6,521 bases of DNA from Promethearchaeota archaeon (GCA_019057735.1 JAHLWV010000128.1:1-6521); one strand, 5' to 3'; numbered from the stretch's first letter, positions 1-5,335 are shown. Made by a program: numbers and translations. The notes: generated from the sequence alone by a model not told the origin.

Positions 1-558
1 GAATCGTTCAATAATTGGTTTTAATTTCTCAACGTACGTAAATGCTTTTTCCTTTGGAAAATTAAGCTCAATAAAACAATTATCTGAAAGTCCGAGATTT
101 GAGACATGAATTTTTTTTTCATTTAAAAATGCCCCTTTTCCTTTCTCTGCCCAATAGATGTCTTTAGTGCTTAAGTCTAATACAACAGCTTTCTCAATAT
201 CCTCAATAGTTTTGCCTTCAGCATGAGCTATAGATATGGAACAATATGGAATTCCCCTGACCGCATTATTGGAGCCATCCACAGGATCCACAATTAATAC
301 TTTCTGGCTTTCAATTGCTTTTTTTTTATTTCCTATATATTTTTCACCCATTTCTTCGCTAATAAGAAGAATGTCAATAGAGTAGTCGTTCAAAGTCTTA
401 AGCATTGTCTTTTCTGCTACTAAATCGATGTGCATAGTAATATCTCCACCTGCACCCCTTTCGTACTTTATACTAGCTTTTTTGGTACCTAATAGAGGGT
501 TTACTTCTGTGTAAATCTCTGTTGCTAAAAATTTTAAGAAGTCTATACTTAAATCCAT
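1..558 (-). CDS. Inositol monophosphatase / archaeal fructose-1,6-bisphosphatase family protein, 3' end missing
   Basis: The frame is open from ATG at 558 to the window edge and gives the first 186 residues of a family that is usually about 250-270 long. Members are Mg2+-dependent sugar and inositol phosphatases; archaeal ones often hydrolyse both inositol monophosphate and fructose-1,6-bisphosphate and act in the cytoplasm (gluconeogenesis, inositol-based solutes). Visible motifs, in order: GGDITMHID at residues 38-45 region (substrate/metal loop), a SEE segment at 67-69 (metal-binding Glu), and DPVDGSNNAVRGIP at 91-104, the metal-binding motif A in its archaeal form (usual DPxDGTxN, here Ser for Thr). 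The C-terminal WDxAAG-type motif would lie outside the window. No Shine-Dalgarno precedes the ATG; a TATA-like box lies about 60 bases upstream. Family assignment is firm; substrate (inositol phosphate or FBP) cannot be told. Confidence 0.9.
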   Translation of the reverse strand, partial: MDLSIDFLKFLATEIYTEVNPLLGTKKASIKYERGAGGDITMHIDLVAEKTMLKTLNDYSIDILLISEEMGEKYIGNKKKAIESQKVLIVDPVDGSNNAVRGIPYCSISIAHAEGKTIEDIEKAVVLDLSTKDIYWAEKGKGAFLNEKKIHVSNLGLSDNCFIELNFPKEKAFTYVEKLKPIIERF

Positions 559-587
559 AAAAATCAACTCGAATTTTAAATTGGGAG

Positions 588-610
588 TTTAAATGTTGTA
601 CACATTTCAA
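588..610. repeat. Inverted repeat near the IMPase transcription start
   Basis: AAATGT (591-596) and ACATTT (602-607) are perfect reverse complements around TGTAC, and two further outer pairs match (588-589 with 609-610). The dyad lies just downstream of the TATA-like box of the IMPase gene, about where its transcript should begin, so it could be a repressor site. Short AT-rich dyads arise by chance, so confidence is low. Confidence 0.25.
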
Positions 611-613
611 ACA

Positions 614-629
614 ATTTATATATAATAAT
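614..629 (-). promoter_or_regulatory. Putative TATA box for the IMPase gene
   Basis: Read on the minus strand this stretch contains TTATATATAAAT, preceded by an A/T-rich BRE-like CTAAAT. A start about 25 bases downstream would be near 596, giving a leader of about 38 nt. The box also lies close behind the end of the upstream membrane-protein gene, which suggests the IMPase gene has its own promoter. Confidence 0.5.
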
Positions 630-650
630 TTAGAATCTGCTCGATTGCTT

Positions 651-668
651 AAAAACAATATAATTGTT
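651..668 (-). terminator. Weak terminator-like hairpin after the DUF457-like gene
   Basis: AACAAT (654-659) and ATTGTT (663-668) form a six-pair stem with a three-base loop. On the minus strand it is followed directly by a run of five T (653-649) and lies 14 bases past the stop of the gene at 682-1182. The stem is almost all A-T, so it would be weak; archaeal termination may need only the T run. Confidence 0.3.
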
Positions 669-681
669 CAAAAATTTAAAT

Positions 682-1182
682 TCATCTTAAAAATTTATAT
701 TGAATCAATTTGATTATATACACTAGTATTGCTCCCACAAAACACCAAACACATATTAAATACTCAATTAACCCAGGCATGAAGGTACTTCTATAAAATG
801 GATTAAACTCAAACGGAAAAAATGGTCGAATATCCAAGTAAATAGGAGAGTCTAATAATATATGGAGAAAAATCGCACAAATACTCGAAAATAATATTTT
901 TTTAAACGATATAGATTGTTCTATTTTAAAAAAAGTAAGCAAAGGGGTGAAGTACCTTCTAATCTTACTCATAACCATCGATAAAAGAACAGCAACGATG
1001 AAACCTCCTAAAAAACTATGGAAAAAACCATGAAGGGGATAATTTAAGTGAAAAATTAAAACTAAGAATGGTTCAACATCAATAATTACACTCGCTATTA
1101 AGAAAGTAGGAATATCAATGAATGATAGAAATATTAAACTAATAAGTAAACCCGGACCTAAATGAAATGGTGTAAAGGGCAT
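682..1182 (-). CDS. DUF457/YdjM-like membrane protein, putative metal-dependent hydrolase
   Basis: A 166-residue integral membrane protein of the type annotated as membrane-bound metal-dependent hydrolase (YbcI/YdjM, DUF457). The start MPFTPFHLGPG is typical of archaeal members and places His7. Further conserved polar residues sit at membrane edges: Asp35 and Glu37 (DVEP), His51 and His55 (HGFFH), and His107/Asp111 (LHILLDSP), followed by DIRPFFPF at 117-124. Such a His/Asp pattern suggests a metal site, but no reaction is established that I know of. About four membrane segments are visible, near residues 11-33, 54-72, 96-113 and 137-158. The gene lies 69 bp after uS10 on the same strand but has a TATA-like box placed for a leaderless transcript, so it may be transcribed alone. 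Function remains unknown. Confidence 0.75.
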   Translation of the reverse strand: MPFTPFHLGPGLLISLIFLSFIDIPTFLIASVIIDVEPFLVLIFHLNYPLHGFFHSFLGGFIVAVLLSMVMSKIRRYFTPLLTFFKIEQSISFKKILFSSICAIFLHILLDSPIYLDIRPFFPFEFNPFYRSTFMPGLIEYLICVWCFVGAILVYIIKLIQYKFLR

Positions 1183-1200
1183 AACTAATGGATAAATACA

Positions 1201-1212
1201 AACTATATTAAT
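1201..1212 (-). promoter_or_regulatory. Putative TATA box for the DUF457-like gene
   Basis: On the minus strand the stretch reads AATTAATATAGT. Its centre is about 24 bases before the ATG at 1182, the distance expected for an archaeal TATA box and a transcript that begins at or next to the start codon. No Shine-Dalgarno is present, in line with a leaderless message. Confidence 0.45.
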
Positions 1213-1251
1213 TCTCTTGAAAGAGGTTAAAATCCAAATAAAGAAGTTTTA

Positions 1252-1557
1252 TTACATTAACTCAATTTCTACTAAAACAGACTCAGGAATTTGAATTTTC
1301 ATAATAAGGTGCATCGATCGCTCGTTGGCAGTTATTTCAAAAAGTCGTTTGTGAATTCTCATTTCAAATTTTGCCCAAGTCGAGGTACCTTGCCCAGATG
1401 GTGCTTTCATCACGGGTACTCGTAATCTTTTTGTGGGTAAAGGAATAGGGCCTAGTTTTCTAATTCCTTGATTCTTACAAACGTTTTCAATTTGCTCACA
1501 CACAGCTTTCAAAGCAGGTAATTGAGTGCTACTAAGTCTTATTCGTGCTTGCTGCAT
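1252..1557 (-). CDS. rps10: Small-subunit ribosomal protein uS10 (archaeal/eukaryotic S10p/S20e type)
   Basis: Full-length, 101 residues, matching the archaeal uS10 length of about 102. It binds in the head of the small ribosomal subunit, at the side facing uS3 and uS14. Recognisable segments are the start MQQARIRLSST (typical archaeal MxxARIxLxST), GPIPLPTKRLRVPV at 36-49 (the conserved loop), KAPSGQGTSTW at 51-61 and MRIHKRLFEI at 66-75, ending in the usual IPxxVxVEIEL. The ATG gives the N-terminus seen across the family and has no Shine-Dalgarno before it. In many archaea this gene directly follows the EF-1alpha gene; here the upstream neighbour is instead a Bud23-like rRNA methyltransferase 165 bp away, and no elongation factor gene is in view. 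Identity is secure. Confidence 0.97.
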   Translation of the reverse strand: MQQARIRLSSTQLPALKAVCEQIENVCKNQGIRKLGPIPLPTKRLRVPVMKAPSGQGTSTWAKFEMRIHKRLFEITANERSMHLIMKIQIPESVLVEIELM

Positions 1558-1650
1558 TTTTTAAACTTTTTTTTATTGAGTAGTTTGAAAAATTATTAAA
1601 ATGTAATAAATTTTATCATTAATACCTTAAAAGAACTTTATCTTCTATTT

Positions 1651-1660
1651 TCTATATAAA
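1651..1660 (-). promoter_or_regulatory. Putative TATA box for the uS10 gene
   Basis: Minus-strand reading is TTTATATAGA, the closest match to the archaeal TATA consensus in the 165-base gap before uS10. It predicts a start near 1630 and a leader of about 73 nt, long for an archaeal message. A weaker TTTAATAA at 1596-1603 would give a shorter leader, so the choice is uncertain. Confidence 0.4.
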
Positions 1661-1722
1661 CTGAGAACATTTGAAATTGTTTTTTAATATCAGTCGCGAA
1701 ATTTACACATTCCTATATTCAA

Positions 1723-2379
1723 TCATAGTTTTTTTAGTAATAAGAATGTTTGACCTGATTTCTGATTAGGATTTTGTTTGACGACAAATCCATTAAAACC
1801 ATTGTTGGTAAAAGATGAACTATACATTTCTAGTTGATGATCGTTTTTAGGGTAGAATTCAATTATAATTCTTCCATCTGGTTTTAGTAATTTATACAAA
1901 TATTTTGCAGTATTATTTGCAATTTTCGTTTTGTCTCTACTCGATTTTGCTCTATGGGTGATGAAATTGTAGGCTGAGATAGAAATTGCATGATTTATTG
2001 AAGAACTTCTTAAAGGTAAATAATTTATGTCTGCTAAAAGTACCTCGAGATTGTTTTGGTTTTTCATGTGATTCTTCTTAGTTTTTACTTTTGAGAGCAT
2101 GTCCTGTAGGATATCGACTCCGACTACCTTAAAACCACACTCTAATAAAATTTCAGTGGAAAACCCTGTTCCACAACCTAAATCAAGAATAATAAAAGGT
2201 TCGTCTTTTAAAAAATTCGGTTTCTCTAATTCATCTAATCTTTCGTCATACAGATATTGCAAACAAAGGAGTGTAGTTTTTTTTTGATTTCTCTCCATCC
2301 ATATTGATGAATCATAGTCTAGAGAATTATTCCCAAGATATGAGTCTGGGAACTTCGGAGTACTATCGTGTTTAGGCAT
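1723..2379 (-). CDS. Bud23-like class I SAM-dependent methyltransferase (putative 16S rRNA guanine-N7)
   Basis: A 218-residue Rossmann methyltransferase. SAM motif I is LDLGCGTG at 65-72, the acidic end of strand 2 is Asp89 (VVGVD), and LLADI at 114-118 marks the next strand. Three segments point to the Bud23/WBSCR22 family rather than a generic enzyme: AISISAYNFI at 131-140 (AISISAxQWL in eukaryotes), EFYPKND at 174-180 (QFYPKND in eukaryotes) and the N-terminal tyrosine-rich lead into WMERNQ. Eukaryotic Bud23, activated by Trm112, makes an m7G in the small-subunit rRNA near the P site and aids 40S assembly. This protein lacks the basic C-terminal extension of the eukaryotic form (about 275-280 residues). 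The neighbouring uS10 gene fits a ribosomal role. Family call is by eye; target base is inferred. Confidence 0.8.
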   Translation of the reverse strand: MPKHDSTPKFPDSYLGNNSLDYDSSIWMERNQKKTTLLCLQYLYDERLDELEKPNFLKDEPFIILDLGCGTGFSTEILLECGFKVVGVDILQDMLSKVKTKKNHMKNQNNLEVLLADINYLPLRSSSINHAISISAYNFITHRAKSSRDKTKIANNTAKYLYKLLKPDGRIIIEFYPKNDHQLEMYSSSFTNNGFNGFVVKQNPNQKSGQTFLLLKKL

Positions 2380-2410
2380 AATAGAATTTTAATTCAGAAT
2401 AGTAAAAAGT

Positions 2411-2428
2411 ATACATATAAATTAGTTA
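2411..2428 (-). promoter_or_regulatory. Putative promoter for the Bud23-like gene
   Basis: On the minus strand AACTAATTTATATGTAT shows an A-rich BRE-like part followed by a TATA-like TTTATATG at 2421-2414. This is about 38 bases before the ATG at 2379 and predicts a leader of roughly 12 nt. It shares the 117-base divergent gap with the promoter of the first receiver gene. Confidence 0.5.
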
Positions 2429-2450
2429 AATAAGTTGATCTAATATATTA

Positions 2451-2467
2451 AAGGAAATTTAATATAA
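2451..2467 (+). promoter_or_regulatory. Putative promoter for the first receiver gene
   Basis: AAGGAAATTTAATATAA combines a purine-rich BRE-like AAGGAA with a TATA-like TTTAATATA at 2458-2466. The predicted start near 2487 leaves a leader of about 10 nt before the ATG at 2497, and there is no Shine-Dalgarno. A second AT-rich box, TAATATATTA at 2441-2450, is an alternative. Confidence 0.45.
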
Positions 2468-2496
2468 GTAATCAAAAAAAAGTATCAAGATTTAGT

Positions 2497-2877
2497 ATGT
2501 CAGATAAAAATTCTATTCTTATTTGTGATGATGAGCCTGATATAGTTAGTCTCGTTCAAAAATTTTTACAACTTGATAATTATAATACTCTTACATGCAG
2601 TAACGGTAAAGAAGCATTAAAGATTTTAGAAGAGAAATATGACGAGATCTTATTAATATTGTTAGATGTTATGATGCCAGCACTCAGTGGATTTGAAGTT
2701 CTGAGAACCATTAGATCGAAAGATTCCTATAATGATGTTAAAGTAATTCTTTTTACAGTTAAAAGTTTTAAGGAAGATATAGAAAAAGGAACGGAATTAG
2801 GGGCTGATGGCTATGTAACCAAACCATTTTCAGGAAATGAGCTTCGATCTTACGTAAAGGAAATATTAAATAATTAA
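2497..2877 (+). CDS. Stand-alone receiver-domain (CheY-like) response regulator
   Basis: A 126-residue protein that consists of one receiver domain and nothing else. The full phosphorylation apparatus is present: acidic pair Asp11/Asp12 with Glu13 (ICDDE), phospho-acceptor Asp57 (LLLD then VMMP), switch Thr87 (ILFT) and Lys109-Pro110 (VTKPF). Proteins of this kind take a phosphate from a histidine kinase and signal by binding a partner, since they have no DNA-binding or enzyme part. No kinase gene is in this window, so the partner is encoded elsewhere. It is divergent from the Bud23-like gene (117 bp) and followed by a paralogue 235 bp downstream. By eye about 67 of 124 aligned residues are identical between the two, which indicates duplication. 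Role (taxis, relay or other) cannot be told. Confidence 0.92.
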   Translation: MSDKNSILICDDEPDIVSLVQKFLQLDNYNTLTCSNGKEALKILEEKYDEILLILLDVMMPALSGFEVLRTIRSKDSYNDVKVILFTVKSFKEDIEKGTELGADGYVTKPFSGNELRSYVKEILNN

Positions 2878-2924
2878 GTTCTATCAATTATTCATTCATT
2901 TATCGGGCTTTTTTACCATCTCCT

Positions 2925-2957
2925 ATTGCCTAATCGCATTAGAAGCAATTCCTTTTT
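2925..2957 (+). terminator. Hairpin and T tract after the first receiver gene
   Basis: ATTGCCTAAT (2925-2934) pairs with ATTAG (2938-2942) and GCAAT (2945-2949) around a CGC loop, giving ten pairs with a two-base bulge. A run of five T follows at 2953-2957. The layout resembles an intrinsic terminator 48 bases past the stop. An earlier T-rich stretch, GGGCTTTTTTA near 2905-2915, may also end the transcript. Confidence 0.4.
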
Positions 2958-2968
2958 AAATAAATAAA

Positions 2969-2989
2969 TTGATCGTGACTAGCGATCAA
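2969..2989. repeat. Inverted repeat, operator-like, upstream of the second receiver gene
   Basis: TTGATCG (2969-2975) and CGATCAA (2983-2989) are perfect seven-base inverted arms separated by seven bases. The arms are richer in G and C than the surroundings, which makes chance less likely than for the other dyads here. The element lies about 20 bases before a TATA-like box at 3010-3019 and 123 bases before the ATG, a place suited to an activator or repressor. Confidence 0.4.
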
Positions 2990-3009
2990 AACACACGAAT
3001 CATATATAC

Positions 3010-3019
3010 TTTTTATATA
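3010..3019 (+). promoter_or_regulatory. Distal TATA-like box for the second receiver gene
   Basis: The segment TTTTTATATA is preceded by CATATATAC. It would place the transcript start near 3040 and leave a leader of about 70 nt that keeps the Shine-Dalgarno-like GGAG internal. It sits close behind the inverted repeat at 2969-2989. The proximal box at 3073-3082 competes with it. Confidence 0.35.
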
Positions 3020-3072
3020 ACTAAAATGAAATTATATTAGGTAGCTATTAAATAAAGATTAAAATTTAAGGA

Positions 3073-3082
3073 TTTTATATAA
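3073..3082 (+). promoter_or_regulatory. Proximal TATA-like box for the second receiver gene
   Basis: TTTTATATAA at this place would start transcription near 3104, only a few bases before the ATG at 3113. The message would then be almost leaderless, with the GGAG motif at its very 5' end. Confidence 0.4.
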
Positions 3083-3103
3083 TAATTAGACTTATCTGAA
3101 AAT

Positions 3104-3107
3104 GGAG
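3104..3107 (+). promoter_or_regulatory. Shine-Dalgarno-like GGAG before the second receiver gene
   Basis: GGAG lies five bases before the ATG at 3113. It stands out because most other starts in the window have no such motif, and it supports the chosen start. Confidence 0.45.
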
Positions 3108-3112
3108 TTAAA

Positions 3113-3496
3113 ATGTCAGTAGTAAAAAAGATTTTAATAGTCGACGACGAGGAAGACATTACAAATCTGACTGAAAAGTTTTTACAGCTGGAGAAATACG
3201 AAACTATTACGTGTAATAATGGATACGATGCGTTAAATATCGTAGAAGAAAAACATGAAGATATAGCACTAATTTTACTTGATATTATGCTACCGGGAAT
3301 GAACGGCTATGAGATATTAACAGAGATTAAAGCAAGATATCCAAAAATTCTTGTAGTTTTATTTTCTGTAAAAAATTTTTTTGAAGACATTCAAAAAGGT
3401 AAGGAGTTAGGTGCGGATGGTTACTTGGTTAAGGCAATTTCTGGTAGTGAAATTATAGCCTATGTTAAGGATATCCTTAAAAAAAAAAAAAATTAA
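3113..3496 (+). CDS. Second stand-alone receiver-domain protein, paralogue of the first, with altered K-P motif
   Basis: A 127-residue single receiver domain. Acidic residues Asp11, Asp12, Glu13 (IVDDEED), phospho-acceptor Asp57 (LILLD then IMLP), switch Ser85 (VLFS) and Lys107 (LVKA) are all present, so it can probably be phosphorylated. The residue after the conserved Lys is Ala108 instead of the near-universal cis-Pro kept by its neighbour, which may change the loop that transmits the signal. Blocks shared with the first receiver include EKFLQL/QKFLQL, GADGY and the EEK before strand 3. The protein ends in four lysines and Asn encoded by a run of 14 A, so the exact C-terminus depends on correct sequencing of that run. 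Converges with the flavin reductase-like gene, with 23 bp between stops. Confidence 0.9.
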   Translation: MSVVKKILIVDDEEDITNLTEKFLQLEKYETITCNNGYDALNIVEEKHEDIALILLDIMLPGMNGYEILTEIKARYPKILVVLFSVKNFFEDIQKGKELGADGYLVKAISGSEIIAYVKDILKKKKN

Positions 3497-3519
3497 GTCA
3501 TTTAATTTCTTTTGAAATC

Positions 3520-4104
3520 TTACTTATAATTTTTACCAACTTCCCATGCTTTTGCGAATTTTTCACCTACTTTCCAATAATGACCCATTGAAAACATGAA
3601 AGTTTTAAATTTAGAAATGTCTGGAGCACCTTCGGTTAGATATTCGTCATCCGCATAAGCGTTCACTACTTCTCCAATAAACAACTCGTGGCTTTTCTCA
3701 ATATCAACAAATTCGCTGATTTTTATAGTTTTAATAACTTTGCATTCCAAATTTAGTGGAGACTGACTAATCATAGGTGCATTCTTGAGATCTCCATAGA
3801 AAACATCAAATACTTTTGATTTATCGGTATTTTTTCCTGAAACTATTCCGCAATAATCAGTACCCTTTATAATATTCTCAGAAGGAGTATTTACGCTAAA
3901 CACTCCGTTTTCCTTTATTCCTATGTTAGTATAATGAGTCTCGTATGAAGCTACTGAAATTAAAGGTGGTTTATATTCGACAATACCTACATAAGCTAGT
4001 GGTTCAAAATTTGGTTTTCCACTTACATTTGCACCAATTAGCACAACGGGCATAGGAAATAAATAAGCGCCGGGCTTTATTTTATTTTTCTTCAAATCAT
4101 TCAC
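3520..4104 (-). CDS. Flavin reductase-like, FMN-binding split-barrel protein
   Basis: A 194-residue protein of the flavin reductase / flavoredoxin type (PF01613-like split barrel). Typical segments are YLFPMPVVLIG at 14-24 (start of the barrel and FMN phosphate site), the KPPLISVA strand at 45-52, NGVFSVNTPS at 66-75, GIVSGKNTDKSKVF at 86-99, PLNLECKV at 116-123 and HELFIGEVV at 139-147. Members bind FMN and either reduce flavin with NAD(P)H or carry electrons in the cytoplasm; nothing here tells which. The start is GTG at 4104: the family's N-terminus fits, and no ATG is available in frame upstream before a stop at 4144-4146. The preceding mRNA is A-rich with an 11-base A run and lacks a Shine-Dalgarno. 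It stands alone, with 142 bp to the transporter gene. Confidence 0.87.
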   Translation of the reverse strand: MNDLKKNKIKPGAYLFPMPVVLIGANVSGKPNFEPLAYVGIVEYKPPLISVASYETHYTNIGIKENGVFSVNTPSENIIKGTDYCGIVSGKNTDKSKVFDVFYGDLKNAPMISQSPLNLECKVIKTIKISEFVDIEKSHELFIGEVVNAYADDEYLTEGAPDISKFKTFMFSMGHYWKVGEKFAKAWEVGKNYK

Positions 4105-4158
4105 ATTTTTTACTTTTTTTTTTTGATTAAGTACTATTAGATATTATGTAGATTAAAG

Positions 4159-4169
4159 AATTGTCAATT
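4159..4169. repeat. Short palindrome upstream of the flavin reductase-like gene
   Basis: AATTGTCAATT is a perfect palindrome with five-base arms, 55 bases before the GTG start. It may be a regulator site but is short and AT-rich. The rest of the 142-base gap (4105-4246) shows only an 11-base T run at 4114-4124 and no gene. Confidence 0.2.
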
Positions 4170-4246
4170 ACCACTTTTATTTTAGTATCATCATTTCAAA
4201 ATAGAAAATAACTGTAGTGTAAACCCGAATTTATTGCTATATCTGG

Positions 4247-5251
4247 TTAACTAGGTAGATCTTCCTTAGTTGGGTTACTTGTAGTATCCATTTCCTCGAT
4301 TGCAACCTGATACTTGCTTAAGACTATTGTAGCAAAAACAGTAAAAAGTAAAGCGATAAAAAATAACAGAAAATTTGCAAAAGTTTGCTTAAATACGAAA
4401 ATACCAGCAAAGATGGGAAATAATAAAGCAATTGAATCTAATATTGGATACATTATAAGAATTTTCCCTTTCTGGAACCCGCTTTGATAATACGGAAGAC
4501 TGCTAAGGTTAAAAATAGCCATCATCCAAAATCCTAAAAATACCCATAAAACAATGTAATTTCCTGCAAAAATAAACCAGAATATACCAAAAGGTAATTG
4601 GAAGATTGTATACCATTGAAAATCACCTGCTTGAATTAACGCTTGAGCTAATATGTTTGTAGCAGATCCTCCAAGAGCGAAAAGGATAGCGCCTCCAAAC
4701 ATTATAAAGAGCCCCTCAGAGCTCTTACCTCTTTTTTTCCTTGCGAGTGTCAAAGATATAATGCTGAGGGAAACCGAGATTGTTAAAAATATAACAAGTG
4801 AAGGTACAAATTCAACTAGATCTAGTTCAACATCGGATATCCCTGAGAGTCCAATGAGAATTGGTGAAACCGTTAATATTCCTATTGCAATGTACTCGAC
4901 AATACCTACTCTCTCTTTTAATACTTTCATAGCTGCAAATACAAAAAATATAAAACCTGTCGCCATAACCGGTTCCGTAACTAGAACTCCAACCAGTCCA
5001 ATAGAAATAATATACGGAAACCAACCTGCGACTCCTAAAATCGCACCAATTAACCATGATTTAACTCTAAATAACTTCAGAAACGTTTTTACTATGCTGA
5101 CGAAGCCTTCTTCAGTCTTTATTTCAATGCCCTTTAGTGCAGCTTCTTTCAGACCTTTTTTTTGATAGACAATACCTATATTGAAACAAAAAGTAGTGAT
5201 TAAAGCAAGAATTATTCCAACAATTGCGTTAATTAAAGTAACTTCTGACAT
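4247..5251 (-). CDS. Multi-spanning transporter of the drug/metabolite (EamA/NIPA-like) type
   Basis: A 334-residue membrane protein with about nine or ten hydrophobic segments, near residues 8-27, 66-83, 85-108, 115-137, 148-169, 182-206, 222-249, 264-286 and 291-311. The end of the first helix followed by VYQKKGLKEA (28-37) resembles NIPA Mg2+ transporters (FxxKKKGL). The later GFQKGKILIMYPILDSIAL stretch (258-276) recalls the second repeat of the drug/metabolite transporter fold. Substrate is unknown. I prefer ATG at 5251 over the in-frame GTG at 5290: the protein from ATG starts cleanly before helix 1, and a TATA-like box and a 30-base dyad lie between the two codons, so the message is probably leaderless or nearly so. 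It follows the GH172 gene by 84 bp on the same strand. Confidence 0.7.
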   Translation of the reverse strand: MSEVTLINAIVGIILALITTFCFNIGIVYQKKGLKEAALKGIEIKTEEGFVSIVKTFLKLFRVKSWLIGAILGVAGWFPYIISIGLVGVLVTEPVMATGFIFFVFAAMKVLKERVGIVEYIAIGILTVSPILIGLSGISDVELDLVEFVPSLVIFLTISVSLSIISLTLARKKRGKSSEGLFIMFGGAILFALGGSATNILAQALIQAGDFQWYTIFQLPFGIFWFIFAGNYIVLWVFLGFWMMAIFNLSSLPYYQSGFQKGKILIMYPILDSIALLFPIFAGIFVFKQTFANFLLFFIALLFTVFATIVLSKYQVAIEEMDTTSNPTKEDLPS

Positions 5252-5260
5252 AGTTATTAG

Positions 5261-5290
5261 GTGAAAAGTATTATATCTTATAATTTTCAC
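5261..5290. repeat. 30-base imperfect palindrome over the transporter promoter
   Basis: GTGAAAA (5261-5267) and TTTTCAC (5284-5290) are perfect inverted arms, and inner positions extend the symmetry to 12 of 15 pairs about centre 5275.5. The TATA-like ATTATAAGATATAA of the transporter (minus strand, 5284-5271) lies inside it, and the right edge toward the gene is 10 bases before the ATG at 5251. A regulator bound here would block TBP. AT-rich DNA gives such partial dyads by chance now and then, so this is a candidate only. Confidence 0.4.
5268..5284 (-). promoter_or_regulatory. Putative TATA box for the transporter gene
   Basis: Minus-strand ATTATAAGATATAATAC has its centre about 25 bases before the ATG at 5251, the archaeal spacing for a transcript that begins at the start codon. 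It favours separate transcription from the GH172 gene upstream. Confidence 0.45.
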
Positions 5291-5335
5291 TTGTTGGATT
5301 TCTCGGCTTATTTTTTAAACAATAAAGTCAAAAAA

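Noticed and set aside
473..658. 61-residue minus-strand open frame
   Set aside because: It overlaps the start of the IMPase gene in another frame and covers its promoter; the protein has no family features.
1213..1226. CTCTT/AAGAG inverted repeat after the uS10 gene as a terminator
   Set aside because: The loop would be only two bases, so the usable stem is about three pairs, and no T run follows on the minus strand.
2099..2287. 62-residue plus-strand open frame
   Set aside because: It is antisense to the SAM-binding part of the methyltransferase gene and has no start signals.
2380..4104. Receivers plus flavin reductase as one signalling operon or defence system
   Set aside because: The flavin reductase-like gene is on the opposite strand and converges with the receivers. 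No kinase, nuclease, NTPase or toxin-like gene is present.
4653..5165. 170-residue open frame on the plus strand
   Set aside because: It is antisense to the transporter; its composition (many Ser, Thr, Ile, Pro) mirrors codons of a hydrophobic protein on the other strand and shows no family motif.
5252..5290. Extension of the transporter to GTG at 5290, adding 13 residues
   Set aside because: The added residues are not conserved-looking, and the codon lies upstream of a well-placed TATA-like box and at the edge of a dyad. ATG 5251 gives the usual short N-terminus before helix 1.
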